Positions 10,498-22,588 of a DNA stretch of 64,000 nucleotides are shown in pieces. This DNA is from Moniliophthora roreri. Lineage: Eukaryota > Basidiomycota > Agaricomycetes > Agaricales > Marasmiaceae. The position numbers were made by a program, and so were the translations under genes. Each line of letters starts with the position of its first letter. Position 1 is the stretch's first letter. The stretch spans positions 186,001 to 250,000 of the forward strand of contig LATX02000177.1 of NCBI GenBank assembly GCA_001466705.2, given 5' to 3'. The notes below the pieces were generated by a model. That model was not told where the DNA came from. It saw only the letters and a list, made by a program, of their open reading frames with translations, and searched no databases.

Positions 10498-11706
10498 CTA
10501 CCTGATCCCCCTACTCCAATGTCCAGTTTGTGCACATTGAAAACATCTCCCTTGTGCTATATAATCCTTCTTATCTGAGTCAGACAAGACTCTTCCAATA
10601 GTGACTTCTTGCCTGTCCCTTTGCAAGATTTTTGGTTTAACTTCCTCTTTTCCTCCTCCTTTCTTCATTTTCCACTTCTTCAATGATGCCTGTGTCATCT
10701 TGTACTGGTTATTGTAGTATATGGCAGCTTTGTACCAGCTGTCAATAGTTTCTGGTTTTCCTTCTGGAGGATTCAAGATCTTTCCTGCTAGACTCATCAG
10801 AAGTCCTTCTCAGAATAATTTAATAAGGGCTTTATCGTCATATCCAGTCTCCTGAGCCAACAACCTGAACTCATGGACAAATTTGTCTGCCTGGTTCTTC
10901 ATCTGCAGGTCTTCTATCTTTAACTGGGCATTACTCTTTGCATCTACAGGTTCCCAGTCCTTTCAGAATCTCTTCCAGAAATCATCCCACAACTCCTTGA
11001 GTTCATCTTTCTTCTTTAGGAAGAATATAGTTGCCAATTCTATTTTCTTCCAGGACTTGGTTCTTTCCTTTATGTACAAAAGAAGGAATAACTTCTTCTC
11101 ATCTGTGTTATAGTTCTTTGTATTCATCTGCATATATAACTTAACATCTAGTAAAAATCATTGAATATCTTTGTAGTCTCCTTCAAAAGAATCTGGGACA
11201 GCTACCTTAGCTCTTTTTTCCTTCTTTTCTTCAAGAGTCTCCATTACTGTTGTCATGATCACCACTGCCTATTCTTCACTGGACATTTCTTGCTTCAGTT
11301 TCTGCTTCAGAGCTTCCCCACTTCTGCTTGGTTTGTCACTCATTGTCTCTTTAAGGTGTGAGAGGGACATGCTGAATAAGTGTTGAGATGTATCCTCCAG
11401 ACTCTGGGGTTTGGAAGTATTGTTCTGTGATGAAGTGGCTGTGTTCAATTCTGTTTTGTTCTCTGATTTGTCTATTGCTTGTGAGTTGATCTCTTCTTCT
11501 TCTGAGCCACTCTCTGTAGAGTTCCAGGTTGAGCTGTTTGATATTTCTTTGGGTGTCTGTGTCTCTTCCTGTGTCATTAGCAAGATGCTAGGCAAACTCA
11601 TTGATTCCAGAAGCCTATCCCTCTGGAGGTGAGTTAAAGTTGTAGTCTGGATGGAGTGGATTTGTTTCAAAAGTTCTTTAAGCCATCTTGCTAGAGTGAA
11701 GATCAA
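10498..11706 (-). pseudogene. Gag of element C, broken
   Basis: Readable minus-strand pieces are 11269-11706 (N-terminus, Ser/Gln/Glu-rich, ending KQKLKQEMSSEE, then continuing past a stop as VPDSFEGDYKDIQ) and 10498-10797 (capsid C-terminus ILNPPEGKPETIDSWYKAAI, then CFQCAQTGHWSRG). The final Cys of the CCHC knuckle is lost (the reading ends SRGIR). The region between carries several stops. The product would be the capsid/nucleocapsid protein, here non-functional. Confidence 0.7.
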
Positions 11707-12054
11707 GAGTATCTTCTTGTTGGGTCAGTCAGGCCCAAGGGTTCTCTGGTCTGTAATTGGGACCTGTCAGTATTCTTTGATGGGTCATGTTGAGTTTGTG
11801 ACACCTAGACCTTGTTAAGTTGGCAAAGAATCAGCTTAACCTTTTGTTACATTACTTGCACAGCAACACCAATACTCCACACTACAAGGCTTAGTAATGA
11901 AGAGTTCAAGATTCAAGTTCAAGTTCACTCAGAAGGCTTTCTGAGGTTCAGAGGGTTCAATCATTCATTGCTAAACACAAGGTTGAATTAACCAGGTCAA
12001 GCTAAAGAGCTTTAACACTGGTTTTCTACTTGAAATACATTGCCAGTATCTATG
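10498..12054 (-). mobile_element. Element C: gypsy fragment, gag and partial 5' LTR
   Basis: Minus strand. A partial LTR starts at TGTTAC 11845 and is cut at about 12054 by repeat R1, leaving about 210 of an expected 400-440 bp. A primer-site-like AGGTTAAGCT follows 2-3 bp inside, one mismatch from the consensus. Gag then runs to about 10498, where it stops in the middle of the zinc knuckle. Pol and 3' LTR are absent. Truncated on both sides by neighbouring repeats. Confidence 0.7.
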
Positions 12055-12055
12055 T

Positions 12056-13225
12056 TAATATGGCAAATCTAAAAAAGATCCAATTTTATTTCATTTACAT
12101 TACTTTTGAATCAGAATACTTTAATATAACACAAGATAATGAGTAATAAGGACTAGAGTGAGCCCAGTCTGCTAGTCATTGCCTTAGAGAAGCTATAGTG
12201 CATTGGAAACTACAAAGAGCTATATGATATACTATACAGAGGTGTCTAAGCTGTACTTTCTAACTTATCTATGTATCAGATCCAAAGTGGATCACTCCCA
12301 AAACCTGTAGAGAGCCTAACTACAACCATATGAATGCATTGGCTAGTTAACCAAGCTCTCAAAAGTGCTATTAATGGGATTTTATTTTTATTTTAACTTT
12401 TTATAACATCTGCAAAGTGCAACATGCAGTCAAACAGTACAGAGGTACTTAGAAGAGACATCAAAACAGAAAGATGACTCAGAATAGGAACAATCAAAGA
12501 ATGATCATTTTCTGAAGTCAATATGCAGATTAAAACCAAAGCAGACAATTTCCTAATAAAGAGCTCAAATGCAGTGAAGCAATATAAAATAACATAATTA
12601 AGTATTAAACCTAAAAGGGAAGAAAACCACTTTTGAAGGACTGCTACTACTTAAAGACCAATACAAAAGAAACAGACAGTAAATATCTAATGCATGAGAA
12701 GTCCTAAATAAGACCAAGAATGCATCATCAAAGGAGGTAGGAACAGTCACAGCATGTTCTGACCTTGGAAACTTTGGCATCTAGGCCTCTGCTGACATGC
12801 AGATGCTAGAAAGGGAAATGCTGTAAGAATATGGGATGAATACACCCATCCACTTATAGATACCTGACTTAGAAAAGAGAAAATACAAATTATAGAGTCC
12901 AGACCATCTGGAGAAGTAGATACCCATGTGGATATAGTCAGATACCCTAGTGGCCAGACTCTGTGACATTCAAATATTCCCTCTTTTAGCATCTCAGCCA
13001 CTCTTTTATTATTTCCTGAATTATTGGACATTATTTATGTTTTTCTGTAGATATATTCTGTGGACTATATATAAGGACAGCTAGATATTCATATATACTC
13101 AAGTAACTCTGCTCCTTCTGATTGTGAATACATGAAGAGTTTGTTTGATGTATAACTTTGTGTACCATTCCAGTTTGCTTTCTTACTTCAGGCTCTGGAG
13201 ATTGGTTCTGAGTGACTCCAGAGAG
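12056..13225 (+). repeat. Repeat R1, LTR-like, about 1.17 kb (first copy)
   Basis: It starts TAATATGGCAAATCT and ends TGACTCCAGAGAG. The same sequence, diverged by several percent, recurs at 22589-25287, interrupted there by a solo LTR. Near the 3' end is a TATA-like TATATATAAGGAC (about 13065-13078), as expected of an LTR promoter. No coding frame is visible. A copia fragment follows within 40 bp, so R1 could be its 5' LTR, but no R1 copy follows the copia fragment. Call it LTR-like only. Confidence 0.55.
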
Positions 13226-13261
13226 TGTCAAATGGATACTGAGTTTATTGGCCACATACCA

Positions 13262-15240
13262 ACAGCATCACAACAGAATGGAATGTAGTGTTCTCCAAGT
13301 GCCAGATTGCTATTGGCAAAGGGGAGTACAATGTGGATTTCCACTTGGACAAATCAGTTGCCAACATCAATCAACTACCACTCCCAAATGAATTAACCAA
13401 CATCACTCCCAAATCAACCAACATTACTCCTGAAGAAGACATAAACCACAGAATCTTTCCCTTATCTGACAACAAAACACCTCAACCTATTGACTCAAAC
13501 ATAGTAACAGAAAGAAGATCTCAACAACCAACTCACAAAATACAACAAATCTACATAGGAAAAGGAGAAGAATCAAAAGAAATAAACATGACACATTATT
13601 CAAAATCTTACTGCAGCACTAGCAAAAGTCACAGCAGAAGCAGAAGAATATGACCCACTCTCTCACCAAGAAGCATTGAAATGACCAGAAGCTCCAAAAT
13701 GGAAAGCAGCTATGCAGGACAAAATAAAAAGACTAAACAACAGAAACACATACACCTTAGGCCAACTGCCAGAAAACACAAACATACTCACTTTCAAATG
13801 GGTATTCAGAACCAAAAAAGATGAGCATGGCATTGTAGCTGGACATTGAGCATGATTAGTCATCAGAGGATTCAATCAGATACCAGGAGTCAACTATTTC
13901 CCTAATGATACCTTTGCATCAGTTGCAAAATTGACTTCCATCAGAACCATACTAGCTATCACTGCCTACCACAATATGAAAATCCACCAAATATATGTCA
14001 AATCTGCATACCTATATGGTGCACTGGATGAAAGGGAGGAAGTTTACATTAAACTCCCACCAGAAATAGACATTGGAGGAAAAGAAGAACAAGTTATAAT
14101 ATTCAAAGTGGCCATATACAGATTGAAACAAGTAAAACAAGCAGGAAGACACTGGTACCTAACCTTAGTATTATGGTTAAAGAAATGTGGTCTTACCAGA
14201 TCTGAGTATGACTATATGGTATTTTATTCAAAATCTCCTTTTATTATTTTATTTACACACATTGACCACCATAATCACAGAAACAGACCAAAACATAACC
14301 TGGATAAAAGAGCAGATCAAGTCCCAAATGAAGATAATGGACAGTAGACAACTACATTGGCTACTCAGAATCAAAGTACAACAAGGCAACCAATTCATCT
14401 GATTATAACAAACATCATACATTGAAGCCATTTTAAGAAGATATGGACTAGACAACCTAAAACCAATATCCATTCCATTTGATCCCACTATCAAACTCTC
14501 CATCAAACAATGCCCCTTATCCTTATTAGACATAGCTGCAGCATCACAATTCCCTTTCAGGAAGATACTTGGCACTCTTCAGTATGTGGCAGTTGCTACA
14601 CATCTGAACATTGCATCTGCCTTGTCACAGATTATGACATTCTCCACTTGTCCAGGCAAGGCCCATCCATATTTCAAGCCTTGAAGTGCATATACACTTA
14701 TTTGAATAGCACTCAGAAATTATAGCTTGTGTATGGGAATTCTATAATGATGAACACAAACACATCAAATGTACCCATTGGGTACTTGAATGCAGACAGC
14801 ATGAGCAATCCAGACCACAGAGCCATATCTGGCTATGTGTTTATAATCAACAAAGGAGCAGTGTCATAGTCATCAAAACAACAGACAGTAGTTGCCCTCT
14901 CCACTACAGAAGCCAAATACAATGCACTTACACATGCAGCAAAAGAGAGTGTTTGAATCAGATCTTTTGTAATTTAAAATCTTCAGTAGAAAGGCCAATC
15001 CTATACTCATCTATACAGACAACAAAGGTGCCATGTCCATTGTGTATAGGGACAAGTTTCACTCTAGAACAAAACACATTGACATAAAAATTCCATTTCA
15101 TCCACTACATCATTGAAGAGGGAAAAATCCACCTGGAATACTGTAACACTGCTGACAATACTGCTGACATTATAACAAAAAGGTTGCCATCAACCAAAGT
15201 CAAGCATTTCACATCCTCCATGAGACTCTGCTCAGCTTGA
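13262..15240 (+). pseudogene. Ty1/copia pol remnant (RT and RNase H)
   Basis: Decayed frames on the plus strand. 13931-14347 contains the copia RVT_2 motif IYVKSAYLYGALDEREEVYI followed by FKVAIYRLKQVKQAGRHWY. From 14790 the RNase H reading gives SNPDHRAISGYVFIINKGA, then VVALSTTEAKYNALTHAAKE, KHIDIK and FHFIHYIIEEGKIHLEYCN, ending TKRLPSTKVKHF near 15215. Gag, protease and integrase are missing and there are many stops and shifts. The catalytic YVDD region is not recognisable. The order (RT, then RNase H at the C-terminus, no integrase after) is diagnostic of copia rather than gypsy. Confidence 0.8.
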
Positions 15241-15540
15241 AGAGGAGCGTCAGAGGTTTGTATTATCATTTCATTGTATATACATTACTTTTAGTTATAT
15301 GACCTATAGAATCAGCTATCTCCACTACTATCAACATGTACACATAGACTACTTAGTTACTATTGATGTACATATATAAAAATCCATATAATACATCTTT
15401 TTTCTTCTTTTCTCTTTGTACTACCTATTATATCTCTTACATTGTTACTCTCATGTATTTAAGCAGTCAGCAGACACTGCAATCAATTAGAATACTATAT
15501 AGAGATTGACTGGGGCTACTAATTTTTAATAAACATTAAA
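15241..15540 (+). repeat. Possible copia 3' LTR remnant
   Basis: Immediately after the copia stop the sequence GAGGAGCGTCAGAGG resembles a polypurine tract joined to an LTR start. TATA-like ATATATAAAAATCC follows near 15375. No second copy exists in the window, so the boundary at about 15540 is a guess. Confidence 0.3.
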
Positions 15541-18243
15541 GAGGCAAACTACAAATTCAAGTATTGCATTCTACCTAATATGTCTATGTTTTTAAGAATA
15601 TATTTTATTAATTAAGTTAACAGATGTAGGCAAATAAAACAAAATCTCATCAGTGCCTTCTTTATAGTTGCTAAAGGACTCAGACTGGTCTGAAGCTAGC
15701 CTTGCATTATATTGAACCTGCCAGAGTATTGCAGATAGAATATATCTAGCAATATCTTTTATTTTATGTTTAAAAAGAGCTTCTCTTAGAAGCAATCTAG
15801 ATACTAGGTCATATTATTAATATATTGAAGGGGACCATAGTCTCAATAGATGGTAAACAAGTTGATAATGTGATAGAACTGAGCAAACAATTAGAGCTGT
15901 AGTACTATAGTCTTGAATTGCATGTATTAGACAATAAAAATAATCAGTAAATAGTTTTATACAATAATTTGGAAAGCAACTGGAAAACCTGTTGGAGCAA
16001 CTGCTACTTTATTCTCAACAATTAGCTGTTGGATGAGTAAAGTGAGTGTACAAAAAACATAGTCAAAATAAATAAATAAATAAATAAACTAGTTTATAAA
16101 GAAGCAAAAAAAAAAAAAAAAAAAAAAATTTATAAATTTATAAAGTACTAAGAAAAATGCAAGAATATAGTAGCAGGTTACTATTGCAGTTGGACTGGTT
16201 AGGTTGAATTCACATCACATGTGATCAATATTATTATGACCTAACCAGTTGAGTGAGTGCTTTGATTAATGATATAAAGATATAGTATATATATAGTTTG
16301 AAAAATTTCTTGTCATTAGAGTTCAATAACAAGAGATTAAAAAATAGTATATGTTGATAGTGCAAAAAGACAGTCTAAAGACTTGATCATAATATAGTCC
16401 ACAAGCAGATACTTGATCTATTCCTTCAATTATAGAAAAAGTACTCCAAACTATCAAAACTCTTCAAGCATATTAATACAGTTGGACTCTTCTCTCTCTG
16501 CTATGTTAGCAGATTTTTCTATTATTCAATCTATGTTTTTCTTTGCAAGCACCTGCATTTATCTATCTGCTACAAAAACACCAATCTAGATACTCTATTG
16601 CTCTCAGTCAAATAAAATCCATAGATTTAAATGTTGGTATAAACCTATTGCTGGTAAGCTCAGCTATTGACTACTTTGCTCTGCCATAGTTAATCACTGA
16701 AGCAAAAACATATTCTTTAAAAAGAAAGTAGTTGACTTAAAGATCTTCCCAGCTAGAGCAATACTTTACATGTCTCTCCCACCTTTATTGTCTTCATATA
16801 TTTAGATTGTCTAGTGAGACACAAGAACTTGTTCTATTCTATTTTTGCAACCAGATGAAGGAAATTTCTTAGAAGTAGACTATATAGATTTAAAGGATTA
16901 GAAACAGACACATACCATAATAAGGTTGAAGGCTTTTACCATTCAAGACAGGATACTCTAACCTTCACCAGATATTATTATATGCAACAATCCTTCCATT
17001 GCTCTTTAATTTCAATGCTAGTAGTAATTGGAAGATTAAGCAGAACAGGGATAGCAGGCCTACTGTAGAAGTACAGTGATACAGTTGAAAGGTTGAAACC
17101 ATTTTCATCAAGCTTTAGTATAAATAGTGAGTTAGATGCTCTAGTTTTAAGAATAATATAAACTGATGACCTTTTTAGATTTTTGGTATACATGTACTCT
17201 GACACATAAAGAATTAATCTGTATACTTATTTGACCTTAGTAAACTATGCCTGAGTGTCAAGAGGCAGCTGGATGGTGGGTTTAGAGTGTGGGAACATGA
17301 ACTGAAGTTAGCTGATGGGATTACTGTAGGGCAAAACAACTTGGGTATTACTGAAGGCTTAGTGCAGAAAGGCATATGGGAGTAAGTTGGGTGAAAAAGA
17401 GAATGATGATTATCAAAGATGGAGCACTCAATGACAGTAAACCAATTCTTGGAGAATGATATATTTGTACAAGTAAAACTATAGTTAAGATCTGACAGCA
17501 AATTCTATGTATGGGTAACATTTGTAATAAAGAGACATATGAGTATCTGAGGCCTATATAGAGGGGAGGTGGGTTATGGTTCTGCAACATGTGGTTAACT
17601 GCTCTTGATTGATTTGATGTTTCACTCAGACTTAGCACTCCTGGTGCATATGAATCTACTACAGAAGCTTGTATAATGAAAATAGCAGAGTTAAATCTCC
17701 TATAAAAGTAAAACTGTCTTTAGTATTGCCTAGATTGCAATATTAGTCTTCAAATTTATATTTAGATTCATCTGAATTTAACCTCTACTAAAAAGAACCC
17801 TAACTTGTGGACTGACAACCTTTGTTACAATGGCTAAAGTCTCCAGCATTACTACTACCTTTAAAAAAAATTGCACATTATATTGCAAACTTCCTTCTAT
17901 TTTTCTCTTCTAAACTCCTAAGTTTCTTGTGTTTAGAGTAGAATTTTTTATAATTGAAAATCTAAGACATTTTGAGTTGTTATGTTGAAATCACTATAGA
18001 GATGAATCTGTATGGCTTTGAGAATGCTCCAAATCAATTTCTCAGCCCAATGAATGGTAGAAAACATTATAGTCATGGCAAAAAGAATAGAAATACCAAA
18101 TATGAAAATTTATTCATACTTCTGCCAGAATCAACAGTTTTTAGATGCATTTCTTAAGTGTAATCAAGTATTCTAGACTCTGTCTGCTGTGATTAGGAAG
18201 AAAGTCAAGAAGAAAGTAGACTTTACTCATGTTCTATAGTAAT
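15541..18243. other. AT-rich stretch without recognisable genes
   Basis: No protein family recognised on either strand, only short open frames with no conserved pattern. It contains a (AAAT)n microsatellite at about 16065-16088 and a run of 23 A at 16106-16128, which could be the 3' tail of a retroposon. CpG is almost absent. Probably very old repeat debris. Confidence 0.4.
16065..16128 (+). repeat. (AAAT)n and poly(A) tract
   Basis: About six AAAT units followed within 20 bp by 23 consecutive A. Simple-sequence DNA, or the tail of a poly(A)-type retroposon of which nothing upstream is recognisable. Confidence 0.8.
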
Positions 18244-18960
18244 TGTAAGGGAAACATCTGTTTTCTTTATTACCTTAATATACTAGAGTAGTGCACTTAG
18301 TTGCCCTATTACGAGTTGTTATGATGAGGTACAGTGTCTGACTTGTTGTACATATATTCTCTTTATATTCCCCTTCAATCCTGCACCTACAGTTATCTTA
18401 TAGCATCTCTAGATCATCCAGTATGTTCAGTTGAACATCAAAGTGCTCAACTCACCGAGTTACGCATTTTCAATTTCAAACGTTTGTAGCGCGTTACCTG
18501 TTGGACCGTGGGCTTAATGGTACATTCCAGTGCATTCTGCACTATCGAAAACCTTATCCCCAACGCCGCAAGTCCCTATGTCCATCCATTATCGCGTAAT
18601 ATCTATTTTTCGGTGCAAGTCTTATCAGCCCATTTGCAGCACTTTGTGAGTTTCACTTTGTATACACTTTTACTGTTCTACTACACATGCTGCGATGTTT
18701 TTATATGTTACAGCTTCATTGTTATATGTTCTTCTATTGTTTAGACACGGATTTTAGCGCTCTGGCGCTTAGATATGTGATAGTTCTCACGCCTTCTTGA
18801 GACGTTGTCATATATGATGTAGTTTAGATTATGTGAGTCAAGACCCCCCCAATACTCTGTCATATATACTGTAATGATGGCAGTGGAATCCTTTTAGCCT
18901 CTTCTCTTTGGATCCCCCACTGCTAGGCTTGTGTGATAGCCTCTAGAGGTTGCCCTTACA
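18244..18960 (+). repeat. LTR-2 copy a (717 bp)
   Basis: Begins TGTAAGGGAAACATCTG and ends in GTTGCCCTTACA, so it has TG...CA ends with imperfect inverted termini. A TATA-like block (ATATTCTCTTTATATTCC) lies about 115 bp in. CpG-containing words such as TAGCGCGTTACC are conserved among copies. Flanks GTAAT and AGGTT do not match, so no target duplication. Other copies are at 19145-19814 (inverted), 20670-21050 (truncated) and 24392-25144 (solo, with duplication). Confidence 0.7.
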
Positions 18961-19144
18961 AGGTTCAACATTTGTCCTAGACTTGGTTATGGGCTATCTG
19001 AGATGGTACTCAGAAGCTATTGCTTCATGGTGCAGCATATCTTGAACTAAGGAAGTTCTTGTATCTGCTGCTCCTGCCATGATTATAAGACCATGACACA
19101 TTCAGGGAAACCATGACTCACCAGCAGTAGCCTCTTCAAATTGT

Positions 19145-19814
19145 CAAAAGGCTAAAAGGATTCCACTGCCATCGTTACAGTATATATGACAGAGTATTGG
19201 GGGGGTCTTGACTTACATAATCTAAACTACATCATATATGACAATGTCTCAAGAAGGCATGAGAACTATGACATATCTCAGTACCAGAGCGCTAAAATCC
19301 GTGTCTGAACAATAGAAGAACATATAACAATGAAGCTATAACATATAAAAACATTGCAGCATGTGTAGTAGAACAGTAGAAGGATATACAAAGTGAAACT
19401 CACAAAGTGCTGGAAATGAGCTAGTAAGACTTGCACTGAAAAATAGATATTACGCGATAACGGATGTAACGGATGGACGTAGAGACTTGCGGCGTTGGGG
19501 ATAAGGTTTTCGATAGTGCAGAATGCACTGGAATGTACCATTGAGCCCACAGTCCACCGGGTAACGCGCTACGAACGTTTGAAATCCAAAATGCGTAACT
19601 CGGTAGGTTGAGCACTTTGATGTTCAACTGAACATACTGGATGATCTAGAGATGCTATAAGATAACTGTAGGTGCAGGATTGAAGGGGAATATAAAGAGA
19701 ATATATGTACAACACTCCGGACACTGTACCTGATCACAACAGCTCGTAATAGGGCAACTAAGTGCACTACTCTAGTATATTAAGGTAATGAGGAAAACAG
19801 ATGTTCCCCTTACA
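19145..19814 (-). repeat. LTR-2 copy b, inverted, one end missing
   Basis: Reverse complement of copy a with a few percent divergence. The terminus CCCCTTACA is at 19806-19814. The other end is cut at about 19145, losing roughly 80 bp of terminus. With copy a it forms an inverted pair separated by 184 bp (18961-19144) of unrecognised sequence. Confidence 0.7.
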
Positions 19815-20669
19815 AAACTGAAGAAGGCTGTGACTGTGAAGGCTCAAGCTGCTGTTAGATGAGAGGCATGCACTGACAGCATCAAGATTGAATTGTCATT
19901 TGTGGCTGATAAATAGGTATGAGAAAGCAGCCACAAAAAAGGTTTGTCTTTCTCCAAGTCATAGCCACTTCAATACTATAACTAAAAAGTTGCAGTCCAG
20001 CTTATCTGTTGTCCATGAATTTCAACCTATTGATGAATACCACCATGGCCATTGAGCAAACAGAATCACAAACAAGACTGTATGGTTCAAATCTCCATAT
20101 AGAGATGAAAGAATGTATTATGAATTTGAAAAGTGCATTACCCATTCAGCCTTTAGCTTTGCATCCTTTACTCACCTAAGCTGTATAGCCCAGAGTATGC
20201 TATTGATATTGCAATGCCATACAACATTGATATTGATGGTTATCAGAACCTAAGTGTGGAGAAGACTTTCAAGAAGTTAATCAAAAGGCATTTCCTTACA
20301 AAAAAAAGACATAGATTCCTGCACCATCACCCTATGGCTCACAGTTCCAATTTCCTTCTGGGTAAGTTGTTTGAATATCTGACTGTCTTCACTGGTTCTG
20401 ATCTGCCCCAAAGGAACCTGAATCTAATGAGAACATAGACCTTGCAACTCTGAAGAAGAAACACACATTGTCCAGTAGAATGACAGGTATGTTATTACTA
20501 TTAGTACTCCTTTGATGATCTAATGAGACTTAGGTTCTGGTTTGCCCCTTATGGGACATTGTTGAGATTCAAGAAACTGTACCAGCAGTTGGAGGCCATC
20601 AATCATTCTTGGACTCAAATCATCTGTGTAGCAGGCCTTTGGAGGATGACATTCACTGGTTCACTCATC
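19815..20669 (+). pseudogene. Unrecognised gene fragment with a 47-nt intron
   Basis: Plus-strand text has coding character in short blocks: KEPESNENIDLATLKKKHTL before, and VLVCPLWDIVEIQETVPAVG after, an intron-like GTATGT...CTTAG of 47 nt at 20487-20533. Removing the intron keeps the reading open to about 20669, where LTR-2 copy c begins. Many stops upstream. I do not recognise the protein. It may belong with the Spt5-like relic that follows copy c, but that is inference. Confidence 0.35.
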
Positions 20670-21050
20670 TGTAAGAGGAACACCTGTTTTCCTTATTACC
20701 TTACTGTACTAGAGTAGTGCACTTCGTTCCTCCATTATGAGTTGTTGTGACGAGGTACAGTGTCCAGAGTGTTATACATATATTCTCTTTATATTCCACT
20801 TCAATTCTGCACCTACAGCTATCTTATAGCATCTCTAGATCATCCAGTATGTTCAGTTGAACAATCAAAGTGCTCAACTCACTGAGTTACGCATTTTGGA
20901 TCTCAAACGTTTGTAGCGCGTTACCTGTTGGACCGTGGGCTTAATGGTACATTCCAGTGCATTCTGCACTATCGAAAACCTTATGCCCAGCCCGCAGGTC
21001 CCTACATCCATCTGTTATTGCATAATATCTATTTTTCAGTGCAAGTCTTA
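20670..21050 (+). repeat. LTR-2 copy c, truncated
   Basis: Matches the first 380 bp of copy a (TGTAAGAGGAACACCTG start) and stops at GCAAGTCTTA, where the sequence switches to a different repeat shared with 57831-57917. It sits directly after a coding-like exon, suggesting it inserted into that gene and later recombined. Confidence 0.65.
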
Positions 21051-21137
21051 TATTATCTATTTGTGCTTTAAAATCATATTGCATATATGCTGCATAACTT
21101 GAGTTTTTATATCTGATGCTTATGCTATATACCCTCT
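21051..21137 (-). repeat. 87-bp exact match to 57831-57917 (inverted)
   Basis: TATTATCTATTTGTGC through ATATACCCTCT reads identically, reverse-complemented, at 57831-57917. No differences by eye. Neither end matches an obvious transposon terminus. It starts exactly where LTR-2 copy c breaks off. Confidence 0.75.
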
Positions 21138-21639
21138 CTCTGTAGTCAAAATCTCCTGCACTTTTACTGATTCTCCAAAAAGCCTCCCACATACACTGAT
21201 GCCTCAAAGACTGTTAGCAACAGGCCAGCCCAGTTCAGAGTGAGTGGATTCTGACATAATGCAAGTCAATTCCAATCTGCACCATGGCCCTGTCTCCTCT
21301 GGTGCAAGCATTGATCTGTGAGCAATTATTGTTTACAACAATCAAGGCCATGATATTGGTCTTTACATTCTCAGAGAAAAAAATTCCATGCCTGGTCAGT
21401 TTATGTGTACCTCAGCCATTGAGAACCAGCCATCTCAACCAAAGCTGATCAGAAAACCCTCAACCATTCTGACCATTACTGACTTCCACTGCCGTTTGCA
21501 ATGTTTCCAAGGAGCTTGCTACAGAAAATATATCCATGGATGAGGAAGACTTGCTAGAAACTATCCTCACAGCATTATGGACACTCAAGAATAAGTTTAA
21601 CTCCTGCATTTATTAAGTTAAATGTGAGCAAGAGAAGGA

Positions 21640-22345
21640 GTAGATGTCTGTGTTTGATATCATCAATGCAGCATTGCAATGGTCACACTCTGACGTTTCA
21701 AATCCTTTCTCTCTGTGTACACTGGTGCCACTCACAGATACTTCTACATCAAGCTCTGAAGTGAATTCAAAATCTCTGACCCTGTTGTACTACAAGCTCT
21801 GCACCTAGTTCCTGCCATGAGGTTTCCCACTCATTCCTTGACTGATGTGGTGCCTTTACACTCTGGTGTCACTGTTGAGGATTGGCACAACACACTCTTC
21901 AGTCTTTCTTGTGTGGGTTCCATTTAGTTTGGAATGTGGGTGAAAGTGAACAGAAGGACATATCACAGAGACATTGCTCTTGTGCTTGATGATGCTGTTT
22001 ACAAATCAACATCAGCACAATACATCTGAGTTGTTGTTGTGCCATGTATTGATCTTGCTGCATGACTCCAGAAGGAGAAAGGTCCATTCAGGTCAAAGAA
22101 CAAGAGAAAAAGCAAGGTGGGCATCACCTAATGTCCTCCAGTTTGTCTGGTTGATGTTGATGATCTGAGCAGGCATGGTTTGGTGCTTGGAAATGATTTC
22201 AAGGTTCACTGTACCAGCAATATCAACAATGCTCCTGAGGAGCACTATACTGAACCTGAAAGATGCCCATAGAAGTTGATTCATCTGAGGAGACACTCTT
22301 TCAAAGCTGGGCTGGAACTCTAGGAATATGTGGTAATATTAATCA
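21640..22345 (+). pseudogene. Spt5-like NGN/KOW protein remnant
   Basis: Plus-strand readings in slightly shifting frames give SVYTGATHRYFYIKL, then DPVVLQALHLVPAMRF, the pattern of an NGN domain, and after about 60 residues MWVKVNRRTYHRDIALVLDD, a KOW-like motif (xVkVxrGxYxGDxAxV). Basidiomycete genomes carry expanded Spt5-related families with this order. True Spt5 binds RNA polymerase II and supports elongation. The role of the expanded copies is unknown. Here the gene is broken by many stops (for example after GSI and AQYI) and has no clear start. Confidence 0.4.
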
Positions 22346-22588
22346 CACCTGCTGAAATATGCCCCTTCAAATTCGCAAGGTATTTTTACACCTGTTGAAA
22401 TCCTGTCATGCAGTTCTGTTTGGAAGGACTTCCCATCCTTGACACCTGGGACTTCCAGCCTGGGGAACTTGTGTATGCAGTTGCCTATGCACCAAAGCCA
22501 GGCATGTCAGGAGTGACTGATATGCTTGCACAGTATGCTGCACTTTGCCAGAAGGAAAACCAGACACTATAAAAGATTGGATAAACAC
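22346..22588 (+). pseudogene. Possible gag-type fragment before R1
   Basis: The end of this stretch reads PEGKPDTIKDWINT, like the gypsy capsid C-terminus seen in element C (PPEGKPETIDSWYKAAI). The part before it (FQPGELVYAVAYAPKPGM) is in another frame and unrecognised. Part of it is repeated after the N at 23451. Low-confidence call. Confidence 0.3.

Noticed and set aside
12056..15540. Full-length copia element with R1 as its 5' LTR.
   Set aside because: No R1 copy follows the RNase H end, and R1 also occurs without copia sequence at 22589-25287, so the pairing cannot be supported.
16978..17638. Several minus-strand frames of 75-96 residues.
   Set aside because: Hydrophobic AT-driven frames with no conserved pattern, in sequence with frequent stops on all strands.
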